Shown here piece by piece: positions 1 through 10,035 of a stretch of 64,000 nt of DNA. The stretch covers positions 2,418,001 to 2,482,000 of the forward strand of contig JAHREC010000045.1 of the NCBI GenBank assembly GCA_020081605.1, written 5' to 3'. Origin of the DNA: Albifimbria verrucaria. Taxonomy: Eukaryota > Ascomycota > Sordariomycetes > Hypocreales > Stachybotryaceae. The stretch's first letter is position 1, and each line of letters starts with the position of its first letter. Below the pieces are notes generated by a model. That model was not told where the DNA came from and made no database searches. It saw only the letters and a list, made by a program, of their open reading frames with translations. The position numbers were made by a program, and so were the translations under genes.

Positions 1-34
1 ACAGACACCCAGCAACCCCATTCAATCGGCAGAT

Positions 35-2430
35 ATGGGACTTGACTTTGCAGCGCAAGATCTCTCAGAGGCTGCACTTGGGGACCTATCCAGGTCAAGG
101 ATGGCGAATTTGTTGATTCATTCGGTCGGACGCTGTCCCTTCGTGGCTTAAATGTCGCTGGTGCCAGCAAGTTGCCCACCAAGCCAAATGGGCTTTCTCA
201 CCTCACCGATGGTTTCTACGAACATCGTACTGTGACATTCGTGGGAAGGCCCTTCCCGTTGGAGGAGGCGCCTTTGCATTTTCGCCGCCTCCAAGCATGG
301 GGCTTACCACTGATTCGTCTTTTGGTAACCTGGGAGTCGATCGGGCATGCGGGCCCTGACCCTACCACAGACCTCGACCTCGAATACATTGGGTATCTAC
401 GTGCACTTGTAGACCTGATGCCAGAATATGGCCTTAGGTGTTTTGTGTGCGCGCATCAAGATGTGTGGAGCCGATTCAGCGGTGGTAGTGGTGCGCCAGG
501 CTGGACTTTCGCAACTGGCGGCCTAGACATCGAGGCGTTCACCGATACCGGTGCGGCATATGTCCATGGCCAAGATGAACTGAGGCGATCGCAAGGACCT
601 CCTAATGACAAGGAGCCTAGTGGTCCGTTTGTGTGGCCATCGGGTTATCAGAAGCTGGCGGCATCAACCATGGCGACTTTATTCTGGGCGGGCGATGCCC
701 TTGCACCCAAACTTCGCTGTTCCCGTCGTCGATACTCTCATTCCGGCGAAGCGCCGGTGTTGGAGACTGTCTCGGTCCAGCAACTACTTCAAGATGCATA
801 TATTGAGGCATTTGGAAGACTAGCCGACGAACTAAGCGGACTCGAGGCCTGTCTTGGGTTTGAACCAATGAACGAGCCTCATCGAGGACTTGTCAATCTC
901 CATGATTTTCACAGATGGAACTATATGACAGATTTGCACATCGGACATTATCCATCTCTAGCACAGAGCTTGGCACTGGGAAGCGGTTATCCGCAGCAAG
1001 TGGATTACTATGTGAAATCATGGCCTTTCCCAACTCGTGTTTCCCATCGGTCTCTCGTGGATCCCAAGGGCCGTTCCGTGTGGTTATCCCAAGACAATGA
1101 ACAGTCGAACGAGTCACATTATGGATTAGGCCAATGCGTTTGGAAAGCCCATGGTGTTTGGGAGTGGGATGACGAAGCCAAGGTGGCTCGTATTCTCGAC
1201 AAGCATTATTTTGAGGTCGACCATAGGCCAGGCCGTGAAGGCAATCCCATTGAGTGGTATCACGACTGTTATGCACCATTTCTTCACAAATTCTCCGAGC
1301 GAGTTTCCCGAAGAGCGAATCATTTCTTCTCGTTCATAGAAGCGATTCCTAATGAATTCTGGCCACAGGAGCTATATAAAGAACCATCATCCGGCGAAAA
1401 TAGTGTCACAACCAAGAAAACCAATCGACCGCAGAACTTGGTCCATGCTCCTCATTTCTATGATCTCAATGTCTTGTTCACAAAGCAGCATAGCTGGATG
1501 AGTGTGAATGTCCAAGGCTTATCCAGGGGTATGTTTATTCTTAATGCGCTCTATTTTGGATCATCTGGACTTCAAGAAAACTACCGTGCCCAGCTCAAGA
1601 GGATCAAGGAGCAAGGAAATTCCTCACTTGGACGTCAAGTGCCTACTATAATTGGCGAGGTTGGCATTCCATTCGATGTCAACGGGGCATGTCACTAAAA
1701 ACAGGGCATTACGACATTCAACGTGACTTGATGCATGCTCTCATTTCTGGGATGGAACAAAACCAGCTTGGGTTTACCCTCTGGAACTATAATCCGGGTA
1801 ATCGCATCGAACACGGAGACGGCTGGAATAAGGAGGATTTCTCAATTATCAACGGTAATGAACCTCTGCATAATGAAAATCTGCGCCAGGACTATCGCAA
1901 CAAAGTCCACGAGGATGACATACTGTATCGCGGTGGCCGTGTCTTGGATGTTATTATTCGTCCATACGCCGTAAAGATTGCAGGGAAACAACTTGGCTCA
2001 AGCTGGAACCCCGTACTTTACGTTATACATTACAATGGCAAAGCAAAGGCATCCGCACGAAGTCGGAAAGAGCTTCTCAAACCGACATCTTTATTCCTTC
2101 CTATCATTATGGGAATCACTCGCTTTCCATATCACTTAGCGAAGGCGACTGGACGTACGACGCCGCATTGCAAACATTACGCGTGTATCATCACCCCTCT
2201 GAAAAGGAGATAAGCCACAAGCTTGTCGTGGAAATTCGTGATTTGAAGCAGCATCTGATTCACCGCAAGGCCACCAAACAGCAAGCAGGAGTGGCACTTT
2301 CGATAACGGATTATTTACCCTTGACCTGCAAATGTGGTTCGAGGAAAGAGATTTCTCAGCATTGATACCGACACTCGTTCTAATAATCGCAGTGCTGATT
2401 GCTATTTGGGCCATAAAAATAGAGGGTTAA
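35..2430 (+). CDS. GH5 subfamily 12 steryl-glucosidase/glucosylceramidase-like enzyme
   Basis: Glycoside hydrolase family 5, subfamily 12-like; known fungal members (Sgl1/EgCrP2, EgCrP1) cleave the glucose from steryl glucosides or glucosylceramide. Seen: N-terminal strand RTLSLRGLNVAGASKLPTKP (about 128-186), acid/base Glu in MNEP (871-879), nucleophile Glu in IIGEVGIPFD (Glu codon 1657-1659), C-terminal beta-domain GDWTYDAALQTLRVYHH (2144-2194) and a final hydrophobic segment ALIPTLVLIIAVLIAIWAIK, which would anchor it in a membrane. The reading frame slips by -1 near 1684 (run GGGG), 2080 and 2300, and probably near 80. One added base at each place restores a family-length protein. The ATG at 35 is the only candidate start and needs that first correction. 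A 27-nt GT..AG stretch at 1678 is too short to be an intron. Function family is secure; substrate is not. Confidence 0.8.
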
Positions 2431-2925
2431 ACTAGATAATAGAAAACTCAATACGCGAAAGGGAATGTGAGCAAGTTTGATAACAAAATGTAAGTTTGAC
2501 TACATAATGCGAGGTGCTGATCTGAACGTACTACGTATGAGCTTTCACTATTTCACAAAACCTGCAACTCCTCCAGCGCTTTGCTACAACGGCGCTACCT
2601 TCAACGTTCTGATTTGAGAACCGATTCGGTTACTGATAATAGGGTTATAGGTCGTCATGCTGATATCAAAGTGCACCCAGATAAGAAGATATGAATGTGT
2701 TATGAATGATATAAATTTCTAAATGCGTACTATAAGTTGATATGGTCTATATTCTCTTAATAATAAGACATTGACTGAAGGAAAATTCGTAGTGATAGCT
2801 TCTTTGTTAAGATGATGGAAGGGGATTCTCTTTGAGGCAATGCTAGGTTGAAAGAGCCTTGAACACATCCGAGACGATGTAGAATATGCTTCGGAGTGCG
2901 GATCCTCCGCTATAGCAACATGAAT
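2431..2925. other. Intergenic spacer, AT-rich, between convergent genes
   Basis: No coding signal. AT-rich around 2680-2780. Holds the 3' ends of the GH5 gene (+) and the transporter gene (-). Confidence 0.6.
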
Positions 2926-4990
2926 TTATGCGTTACTAGTCCCATTCTGCTTTCTTTTGGTCTTTCGTAGATCGATCCATCCCATTCCAAAAGCAGAGCA
3001 GAAGCCAAGAAGTGAAGTTGCTATCAGCAAGTACATTACGTTAGAGAAACCCTTCGTATAAGCGTCCAGCAAGCCTTTAACGTCCGTGTGCCTGGCTGCT
3101 GCAAGCCTCTAATAGCCTCGGCGCTTCCACCAGCGGCAATGGCTTCTCCCGGCGTGATAGTAGGGACATGGTCTTTAATTTCCTGGATAAGTGTTTCTTG
3201 AAATAGGGTGTTGGCAACGACAACGAACACGGCGCCAAATATGTTTTGAGAAAAGATCATCAAGGCTGAAGCTACCGGTATTTGTGAAAGAGGTAGCGAG
3301 TTTTGAATTGCGATGATTGCCTGTTGTCGTGATCAGTGAGGTTCTGAATTATCCTCTGTCCTCTCCATGCCAAGAGATGAGAATTGAATTACCATTTGAA
3401 TGGACAGGCCTCGGCTAAAAACAGAGCTTGATAACCTAGTAATTGTGCTTTGCTGCTTTGTGCATCCCAAGTAGATAACAATCCGATTGTGACGGCAGCT
3501 AATGCTGCACCCCAGCAGCCCACGGGATATAATATCCGAGTCTTACCACTGTAAACAGTCAGCCAAGTTGGTTTCTGAATTGGGAACATGCTAGTACCTA
3601 GAGCGCCGGATACAATAATACCAAGGACCTGTGAAAATACTGCAGGAAGCATATAAACTGCGCTCATAGTGGGTGAGAGGCCAATGACAGATTGTAGGAA
3701 TAGCGGCGTGTATATTCCAACGACCACTAGCCCTGTCATCAGCAGTCCATAGCTCAAACCACTAGCCCAAACAACTTGCTGCCGAACTATGTTCCAAGGT
3801 ATCATAGCATCGTCACCCTTTTGTATTCCCAAATACAAAACACAATGAACATGCCGCCAGAGCCACATAGCAGCCCAATTACTTGGGATGAGTTCCACCC
3901 ATAGTCGCCAGACCCGAACTGAAGGGCTAAAAGGAGCATTATAGCTGTCGGTGCAAAAATGAGAAACCCAATGGGATCCAGCAACTTTATCAAGTGGCCT
4001 AGTTGCCTGAAATTCACTGGACTTTTTCCCTGCTGTTCTGGCACAGCGATAAGTGCGAGGGCGATGCTGGCCAAACCCCTACAGGAAGGTTAATGTAAAA
4101 GCCTGCCCAGGATCAGCGTTCGCTCTCGGTAACATCACGAAGTTCGCTTACACCATCGCCAGGTAGCATGCTCTGTGAGCAAGCCACCTAAAAGAGGCCC
4201 TAGGATAATTCCAGTCATACTGACTATTTGATATGATTAGATGAGATCGAAATGATATTGCAGAACTGGTGACGCTTACTTCCCATGGCTATGCTTGTGT
4301 AAACTAAGTCAAGATACATCAGCTAATAGAAGAAATACGGTTTCGGTCTGAGTCTTACATGGACGTTTCTCTGGTGTAATGGCAATGGCAATTATAGTGA
4401 TGGCTCCATTTGCCAGACCAGAAGCACCCAAACCAGCTATCACACGACCAATAATCATCATAACTGACGAATTGGATGCTCCGCAAACAGCTGATCCGAC
4501 TTCAAAGACAAAAAGAAGAATAAGAAGGTCCACTTCAAACTAGATTAGGCTTATCCGCAACACGGGTAGTTCATGCGAGTTCGTACTTTTGTGTTCAAGT
4601 GTGCAAATAGTTTACCAGTCACAGGTTGGATTGTCGCACTCGCTAGTTGGTATGCTCCGACATACCATCCCACGTCTTCAAGGCGATGAAACTCGCTTGT
4701 AATCTTGGGTATGGCCTGCTCACCGTTACTAAATCGTAACTTAATTAATCGGGAGCTTGGCTTACCGTGCCGACGATGGAAATGTCGAGCATAGCCAAGA
4801 AAAGAATGAGCGTCAAACTTGACATGACCGGGATAAGGGCGAGGCCCTTTAATACAGATGCATCGTTTGACGACTCTGAGCTTTCTTCTTTGGAAGTGCC
4901 CAAGTCGCTGTTTTCTAGCACAGTTTCTTCTTTGCGTTTCTCATCCGAGCTTATCCATCCCGGCGGAGATGTCGTTTTATCAGAAAGCAT
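2926..4990 (-). CDS. MFS transporter, DHA2 (14-TM) drug:H+ antiporter family
   Basis: Plasma-membrane efflux pump of the DHA2 family, common beside fungal metabolite clusters. Seen: acidic/Ser-rich cytosolic N-terminus, TM1 with LDISIVGTAIPKIT after the first intron, the DVGWYVGAYQLA motif, the antiporter motif C GIILGPLLGGLLTEHATWR (about 4155-4210), FYINLPVGG (about 4090), later helices, and the C-terminal tail FGMGWIDLRKTKRKQNGTSN. Several short introns; one clear one ends at about 3322 (acceptor ACAG). Frame slips of -1 at 4076-4079 (CCCC), 3819-3822 (TTTT), 3510-3513 (CCCC), 3417-3421 (AAAAA) and about 3088. Each is repaired by one base and gives normal family sequence across it. The Zn2Cys6 gene lies 405 bp upstream on the same strand and is the likely regulator. 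Substrate unknown. Confidence 0.85.
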
Positions 4991-5159
4991 TGTCGTCTTT
5001 GCTGGAGCGGAAGGATTGCGGTTGAGAATGAGTCGTGAATAAGTCGTAGTTCTCTCTTACATTTTCTTGTAACGGTACAAGCGGGGACCAAATCATTTTG
5101 CGCAGAACCCTTCCTGTTATTTATCCAGCCTTGTTTGATCTCGGACGTTGGTGCAGCCC

Positions 5160-5177
5160 AATCCCGCCGTCGGGATT
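5160..5177. promoter_or_regulatory. Inverted repeat with ACGGCGGGAT in transporter promoter
   Basis: Perfect inverted repeat AATCCCG-ccgt-CGGGATT, 170-187 bp upstream of the transporter ATG. On the minus strand it contains ACGGCGGGAT (5161-5170), the same 10-mer found twice upstream of the neighbouring Zn2Cys6 gene. Paired CGG/CCG triplets are the usual targets of Zn2Cys6 dimers. Binding is inferred. Confidence 0.55.
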
Positions 5178-5215
5178 CATCCACCGGCTTTGCTCCCCAA
5201 CCAAACGTCTAGGGA

Positions 5216-5232
5216 CGGATGAATTCAAGCCG
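5216..5232. promoter_or_regulatory. CGG-N11-CCG element in transporter promoter
   Basis: CGG at 5216-5218 and CCG at 5230-5232 are separated by 11 bases, the geometry bound by Gal4-type zinc-cluster dimers. It lies 226-242 bp upstream of the transporter ATG. Such a pattern can arise by chance. Confidence 0.35.
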
Positions 5233-5394
5233 ATCAAATTTGAACATATACCAGTAATGTTAAGACTGGCATTTCATCCAATTTTAAGAGAGCTTATTAA
5301 GTAAACTTATGAATTCAATCCACCTGGTGCTCACGCAAATAATCTAAAGGAAAAAGGTCTAATACACGTGTCATTTGTACTCTATTCACAGCTT

Positions 5395-7418
5395 TTAGTT
5401 GCCATAGAACATTTCTGGCATCATACCGTCCGTGAATAGGCTTCCTGAAAAATCCATCATGCTCAAATCATTGAACCCTGCGTCTATCAGGGTGTCAGTT
5501 TGCCCTCGTGCTGTTGATTCATATGCATCTCCATCAGCCTCGCTAATAACCTTTGCCCATATTGGTATAGCATGTCTCATGGCTGCGGAGAACCGCCTGT
5601 AAGAATCGTCACCATCACTTTGAAGGCCAATGGCTTCCGGAATGGAACCGAAGTGTTGGGCTGCTCTCTCCAAAACTTCTGTTACGTCCAAAATGGAACG
5701 GATTGTGTGTCGGTCCCACGCTGGATCGACAGTCATTGACAAACGGTATGTAATATGGGTACATCTAGCAAACTGAAGATGCATCGGCATCGTGGCGGCG
5801 AAACTTTCTTCAGGGACAAGGGAAAAGAACATGTCCAAGCAGCGACGAGCAGCGGCAATGCATAGATCAGCACAAAGGATCCTCGCCAGCAATGGCTGAT
5901 TAGGAGTTTGTGTATTTTCCCAACCCGGGTATAAAGGCAGATCGTTGATTACAAGTTCAGTAAAATCAAGACAGCCTATAAGCGCTTCTGATGTAGGCTC
6001 GTTGTTAGCCAAGCTTCTCACCATCATGATACTTCAGATTCCAAGAAGGAACTCACTATGCTTCAGCAAATGAGGTGATACTTCTAGTCTTATCTCCCTA
6101 GTCTTTTCTGAAGAACTTTTATGAGCAAGTATGGAGGCGATTTCGGAACATCTGGAGTTTCGGGATCGCTGAGTCGCCAACAGGTAGCGACAGTTACATC
6201 CTCCATGATCCGTGATAGTTTCACCATCAAGACTAGAATTTCATCTCCTGGTACCTCTGGAGATTGACTGAGAGTCATCAGGCACTCTTCCATATGCGGT
6301 GTCCAGCGCATGAGCGGCGATCTAAGAAAGGATGATATACTGCAGCATGAGTGAGCAACAAATCCGACGGTATGATCAACGAACATTAATGACTGACCTT
6401 GTGCAAGTAGTATAGCAAGCTAACACCGCTCTCCTTTCTTCATTCGTGCGTTGCAATATCACTTCAGTAGTCTTCCAGTATCCATGATATGCGTTGAGCG
6501 AGCTGGTTTCCTTGCAAACGCTCTGCCCTACCTTTCGATCAAGACAAAGGTCGACAATCAAGGATGTAGCAAGACTCATAGTCATGCATAACATTTTCTT
6601 GTTCTTGTCCATATTAGAGTACCTGGATCCAGTTAGCAACTTGGAGGGTTTCCACATTTACAAACAGCCAATCGCTCCTACCATGTCAGGTATGTGATGA
6701 GACCCAATAGGAGGTCCATAGACCGCTCCATATCGACTATCAACTTCTGGGAAATAATTTCTCGAATCTCCTTTTCGATTTTTTTCTGCTCGCTAATTGA
6801 TTTGCAAGCAATCCCATAGATATTTAGCCATAAGAACGGGCGCTCTCGCTGAAGTTGAGCAGCACTGTGATCTTGGTAAACATATGGGGCAGAGCATTTG
6901 AATTAGGCATCCTAACCTTATTTCATCTGGAATATGGACGAACGGGAAATGCTTAAGGTGAAAAGACTTGAATGTGGTAAGGTGCTCCTCAGCATGATCG
7001 AAATTCCTGCCTCCGGTTGAGGCTGGCGATGGGTGACCAAATGTGGATCTCGATGATTGGGATTCTGGTTGCTCACTGGTACCGCATATGGGCAGGAGGT
7101 CAGGATGGTTGTGGCTATTGTGTGTTTCCAATCTTCTGGGGCCGTGCAATGATGCTGGTTCCGCTTCTGACTTGAGAAGGGTTATAATATCATTCAGCTT
7201 TTCTTCCAAATGCTTTGTCTTGTTCTTAGCTCCAGATTGAGTCGGTCGTTTGCGGACAACGTTTGACGGACGACACTCCTTTTAAGACGAATACATCTGT
7301 CACAATCCAAACCTGAGCCACGTTTGACGCATCGACACTTCGCCTTGGAACATCCAGAACATGCCTGGCCGTATGGTACAGATGTCCCTCTTAGTGAGCT
7401 TCCGATATCGGATTCCAT
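5395..7418 (-). CDS. Zn2Cys6 transcription factor
   Basis: Fungal nuclear regulator. The zinc cluster sits at the N-terminus: six cysteines in the pattern C-x2-C-x6-C-x8-C-x2-C-x6-C, running from CSGCSKAKCRC to CIRLKKEC, followed by a basic linker and a leucine-bearing coil (HLEEKLNDIITLLK). The middle region has family features such as FPFVHIP and RERPFLWLNIYGIACKS. Introns (about 69, 59 and 50-70 nt) are visible near 6855-6925, 6630-6690 and 6335-6395, the second with a TGCTAAC branch site. Start: ATG at 7416-7418; the codon before it is GTG. Frame slips of -1 occur at 7280-7283 (inside the zinc cluster, AAAA) and about 6097 (CCC). An in-frame TGA at 6034-6036 is not explained by a -1 slip. 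Likely controls the downstream transporter and itself through the shared ACGGCGGGAT motif. Confidence 0.85.
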
Positions 7419-7545
7419 CACATCATCCGAGCAATCTAAAAATCTTTACGTACTGAATTTGGGTTGATTGATATCGTAGTATTAACAGTGTCTTTCCCGA
7501 AGATAATGGTAAATTAGAGAGCAAGACCAGGCATGTCAGGCAGAC

Positions 7546-7621
7546 ACGGCGGGATTAACAAGACAGCTGCTTGGTCTGTGCAGAATGTGCGGCACGGCGG
7601 GATCATCTAGAATGCCGCCGT
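7546..7621. promoter_or_regulatory. ACGGCGGGAT motif cluster upstream of Zn2Cys6 gene
   Basis: ACGGCGGGAT occurs at 7546-7555 and 7594-7603, and the inverted core CCGCCGT at 7615-7621. All lie 128-203 bp upstream of the regulator ATG. The same 10-mer is in the adjacent transporter promoter at 5161-5170 and, by eye, nowhere else in the window. Confidence 0.55.
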
Positions 7622-8492
7622 AGGTTAGTGCTGACGTTCCCTTCCATTTAAACTAATGGCCCTGTGCTCTACCCTGGCTACAATCAAGAGAGCGTCGTAT
7701 GATCTTTGGGAAGAGCAACACGATGCGCAGTTATTATATATGAATCAAAGCAATAAAGCCTATCAATAGATAACTCTATGACTCAATGACCACATTTGGT
7801 CTCCACCGTCGCGGAGAGGGGTGTTGGTAGGATCTCCAATTCCACTACCATGCAACTCACGGAAATAAACATTTAAGTCAGCCCTGCTGCACCAACTGAG
7901 AGGCACTCCAGTGATCCAGTGTTGACCCAACAGATTAATATGTCTTCATGTCAGGAGAAAAGAACTTCAAGGTTCATAGTCGACTCGCCGTATCATCTTG
8001 GGCCTGCGACCAACGTGACGATTATCGGCACTTTTCGGGATTACAATGACTTGGCATAAGGAATCGTCACCCTGAGGCTTGCTTGTTATGCTACGCCAGC
8101 TAAAAGCCTATTCCTCGAGATGGAGAGCTATGGTGCTCATACCTGAAAATAGACAGGCTTTACCCAAATATTTACCCTCTTCGACGAGGTAACTATGTTA
8201 TAGATACAAGGGGCGTCCATCCACGCCAAATTTCCACCAGCGCCATACTGGAAGCCAGGAATCAGGGGGTTCAGTTGACTTGGTTATCTCCGATCGACAT
8301 CGCTTACCCTGTAGATTTGTTGATCAAAGATCGGTCTGGAACCATTATACCCCTATCCCATTGGACCAGTGAAAAGGAACTGATATTGGTGTCTTACCGC
8401 GTGACCTGTAGCTTTTAATATTATATTATGTAAAGCATACTTGTTCTTATTGCACCACCTTGTGATCGGTCGAAATCACTGACGCACGCGAC
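7622..8492. other. Intergenic region between divergent genes
   Basis: No coding signal seen. It serves as the promoter region of the Zn2Cys6 gene (-) and the MYND gene (+). Confidence 0.5.
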
Positions 8493-9542
8493 ATGGCTGG
8501 CCCAAGATATCTCAAGCAGAAGGCCTGCGAGGTTTGCGGTGAGCGCGACCAGCTTTTAGCTGCCCCTGCTGTCAAGTCGTTTTTTCTGCAGGAAAGAGCA
8601 CCAACCCACAGAAAAACTGAGCACAAGAAGACATGTCTGGCAGTCGGCAAAGCACGTCTCCTGATGGAGACGGAAGAGCGAGACTTGCGTGACCCGCCTC
8701 CATCGCCCTTGGGGTTGGCAGCCAATAACGAGGGGATCTTTTGAGATCGGCGCTGGGCACTTTTGGAGAATACATGAAACGCGGGATTACATGCGCGCGC
8801 GTTATGCCATGGCCCATATTCTTCTTAGGCGGTTTGGTGGTGTCGGTGGGTACGCCGTTGCTGTCGAGGCTGCCCTGGACCATTATCTGGACATGCTGCG
8901 CTTGTCACGAATTGATAGCATGCGCGTCCGCGACTTAATACCGGCTCTGTACATTCGACTCTGCAGAGATCAAGAGGGGTACGATTTCATGAAGTGGTAC
9001 GCGACTGCCGGAACAAGTTTGTCATACGACTGGGGTGATATGGGCCTATCATTTCTTGATGTGAGGGACGCAGACGTGCTTGAGTCCCCTGTCGGTATTT
9101 GGACTCAGAGAAGTTCCCTTGCATTGAGCCATGCCGTACCTGTAATGCTGGTCAAAGTCCGTGTTTTGCTTGATCTTCAGACTGTCCAGAATGCAACAGC
9201 AGTCTTGCAGACCATGCTTCCTCAAGAGATAATCGACATTGTGAGTGATCAACTCGTGGGTAACGTTACAAGAATGAGACAGGAGATTCTTAAAGGGGTT
9301 GGCGGACACTCGCAAAGTGGGCAAAGGTGATAAACAGTCAGGTTAAGAGCCTGTACAAATCTATTGATGAGGATAATCCATATTTTTGGGACGTCCTACT
9401 CAATCCCGCCGAGGCTTTAACGTCTGACTGGCAAAATTATGTACCAGGTTCTCGAGAGGAGAGTTATAATATTGTGAGCTCTAATTACTATGCTTGGGCC
9501 GAGACGCCTGGAGCACTTGAGATGATACGGAGACTGATCTAA
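8493..9542 (+). CDS. MYND-type zinc-finger protein
   Basis: Fungal MYND-finger protein of unknown role; MYND domains bind zinc and mediate protein contacts. The finger is at the very N-terminus: KACEVCGERDQL, then a CPCC / FCRKEHQ / HKKTC series that appears only when three short runs (TTTT 8554-8557, T6 8580-8585, CCC 8605-8607) each gain a base; after three the original frame returns. The rest is a conserved helical domain, HFWRIHETRDYMRARYAMAH, GYDFMKWYATAG and, near the end, VINSQVKSLYKSIDEDNPYF. More slips lie at about 8730-8745 (net two missing or one extra) and about 9313 (-1). ATG at 8493 gives the correct finger start. Unbroken length would be about 350 residues. It converges with the WSC gene downstream. 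Confidence 0.75.
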
Positions 9543-10035
9543 GTAGTTTATCAATGTTTTGTTTCTTTATTTGCTCAACCTAAATGTAAGAGTGATGAAC
9601 AAGGAATATCGTTTCAGACAATGAAGCCTGCTGAGCTTGACAGGAGAATAAACATCGACAAAAGACCACGTTCTTCATCTCTATGAACAAGTTGCAGCTC
9701 TTCATGCACGATCAGTACGAAGTCCTTCCATCCAGGTTTCTAACATGCCAGTCCTAGAGCTGTATTTTGAGTTTGAGAATGCGGTTGCGTTCCCATCAAT
9801 AGTACGTAGAATAAGTTAAGAGCAGTCTATAAAAACCCTTCCAGGCATGTTAAAAATGGTATAAAATGGAAATCTACGAATAGACACGTCTCCCAGCTCC
9901 ATGAGCTTCATGTTTTATTACGGTCCCGTGCCATTGAGGCCATATTGAAAGTTGGGTCATAATTTGTCATGTGATGAATTATTCTAACTTTAAAATTACA
10001 TAGTCTATACAAATCTCTTGTTACTCCCGATCAAA
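9543..10035. other. Intergenic spacer between convergent genes
   Basis: No coding signal seen. Holds the 3' ends of the MYND gene (+) and the WSC gene (-). Confidence 0.5.

Noticed and set aside
1678..1704. Possible intron GTCAAC...AACAG in the GH5 gene
   Set aside because: Only 27 nt, below the working size of fungal introns; one added G in the GGGG run explains the break better.
35..5000. Pseudogenes made by repeat-induced point mutation
   Set aside because: RIP makes C-to-T changes and stop codons. The breaks here are single-base losses with intact sequence on both sides.
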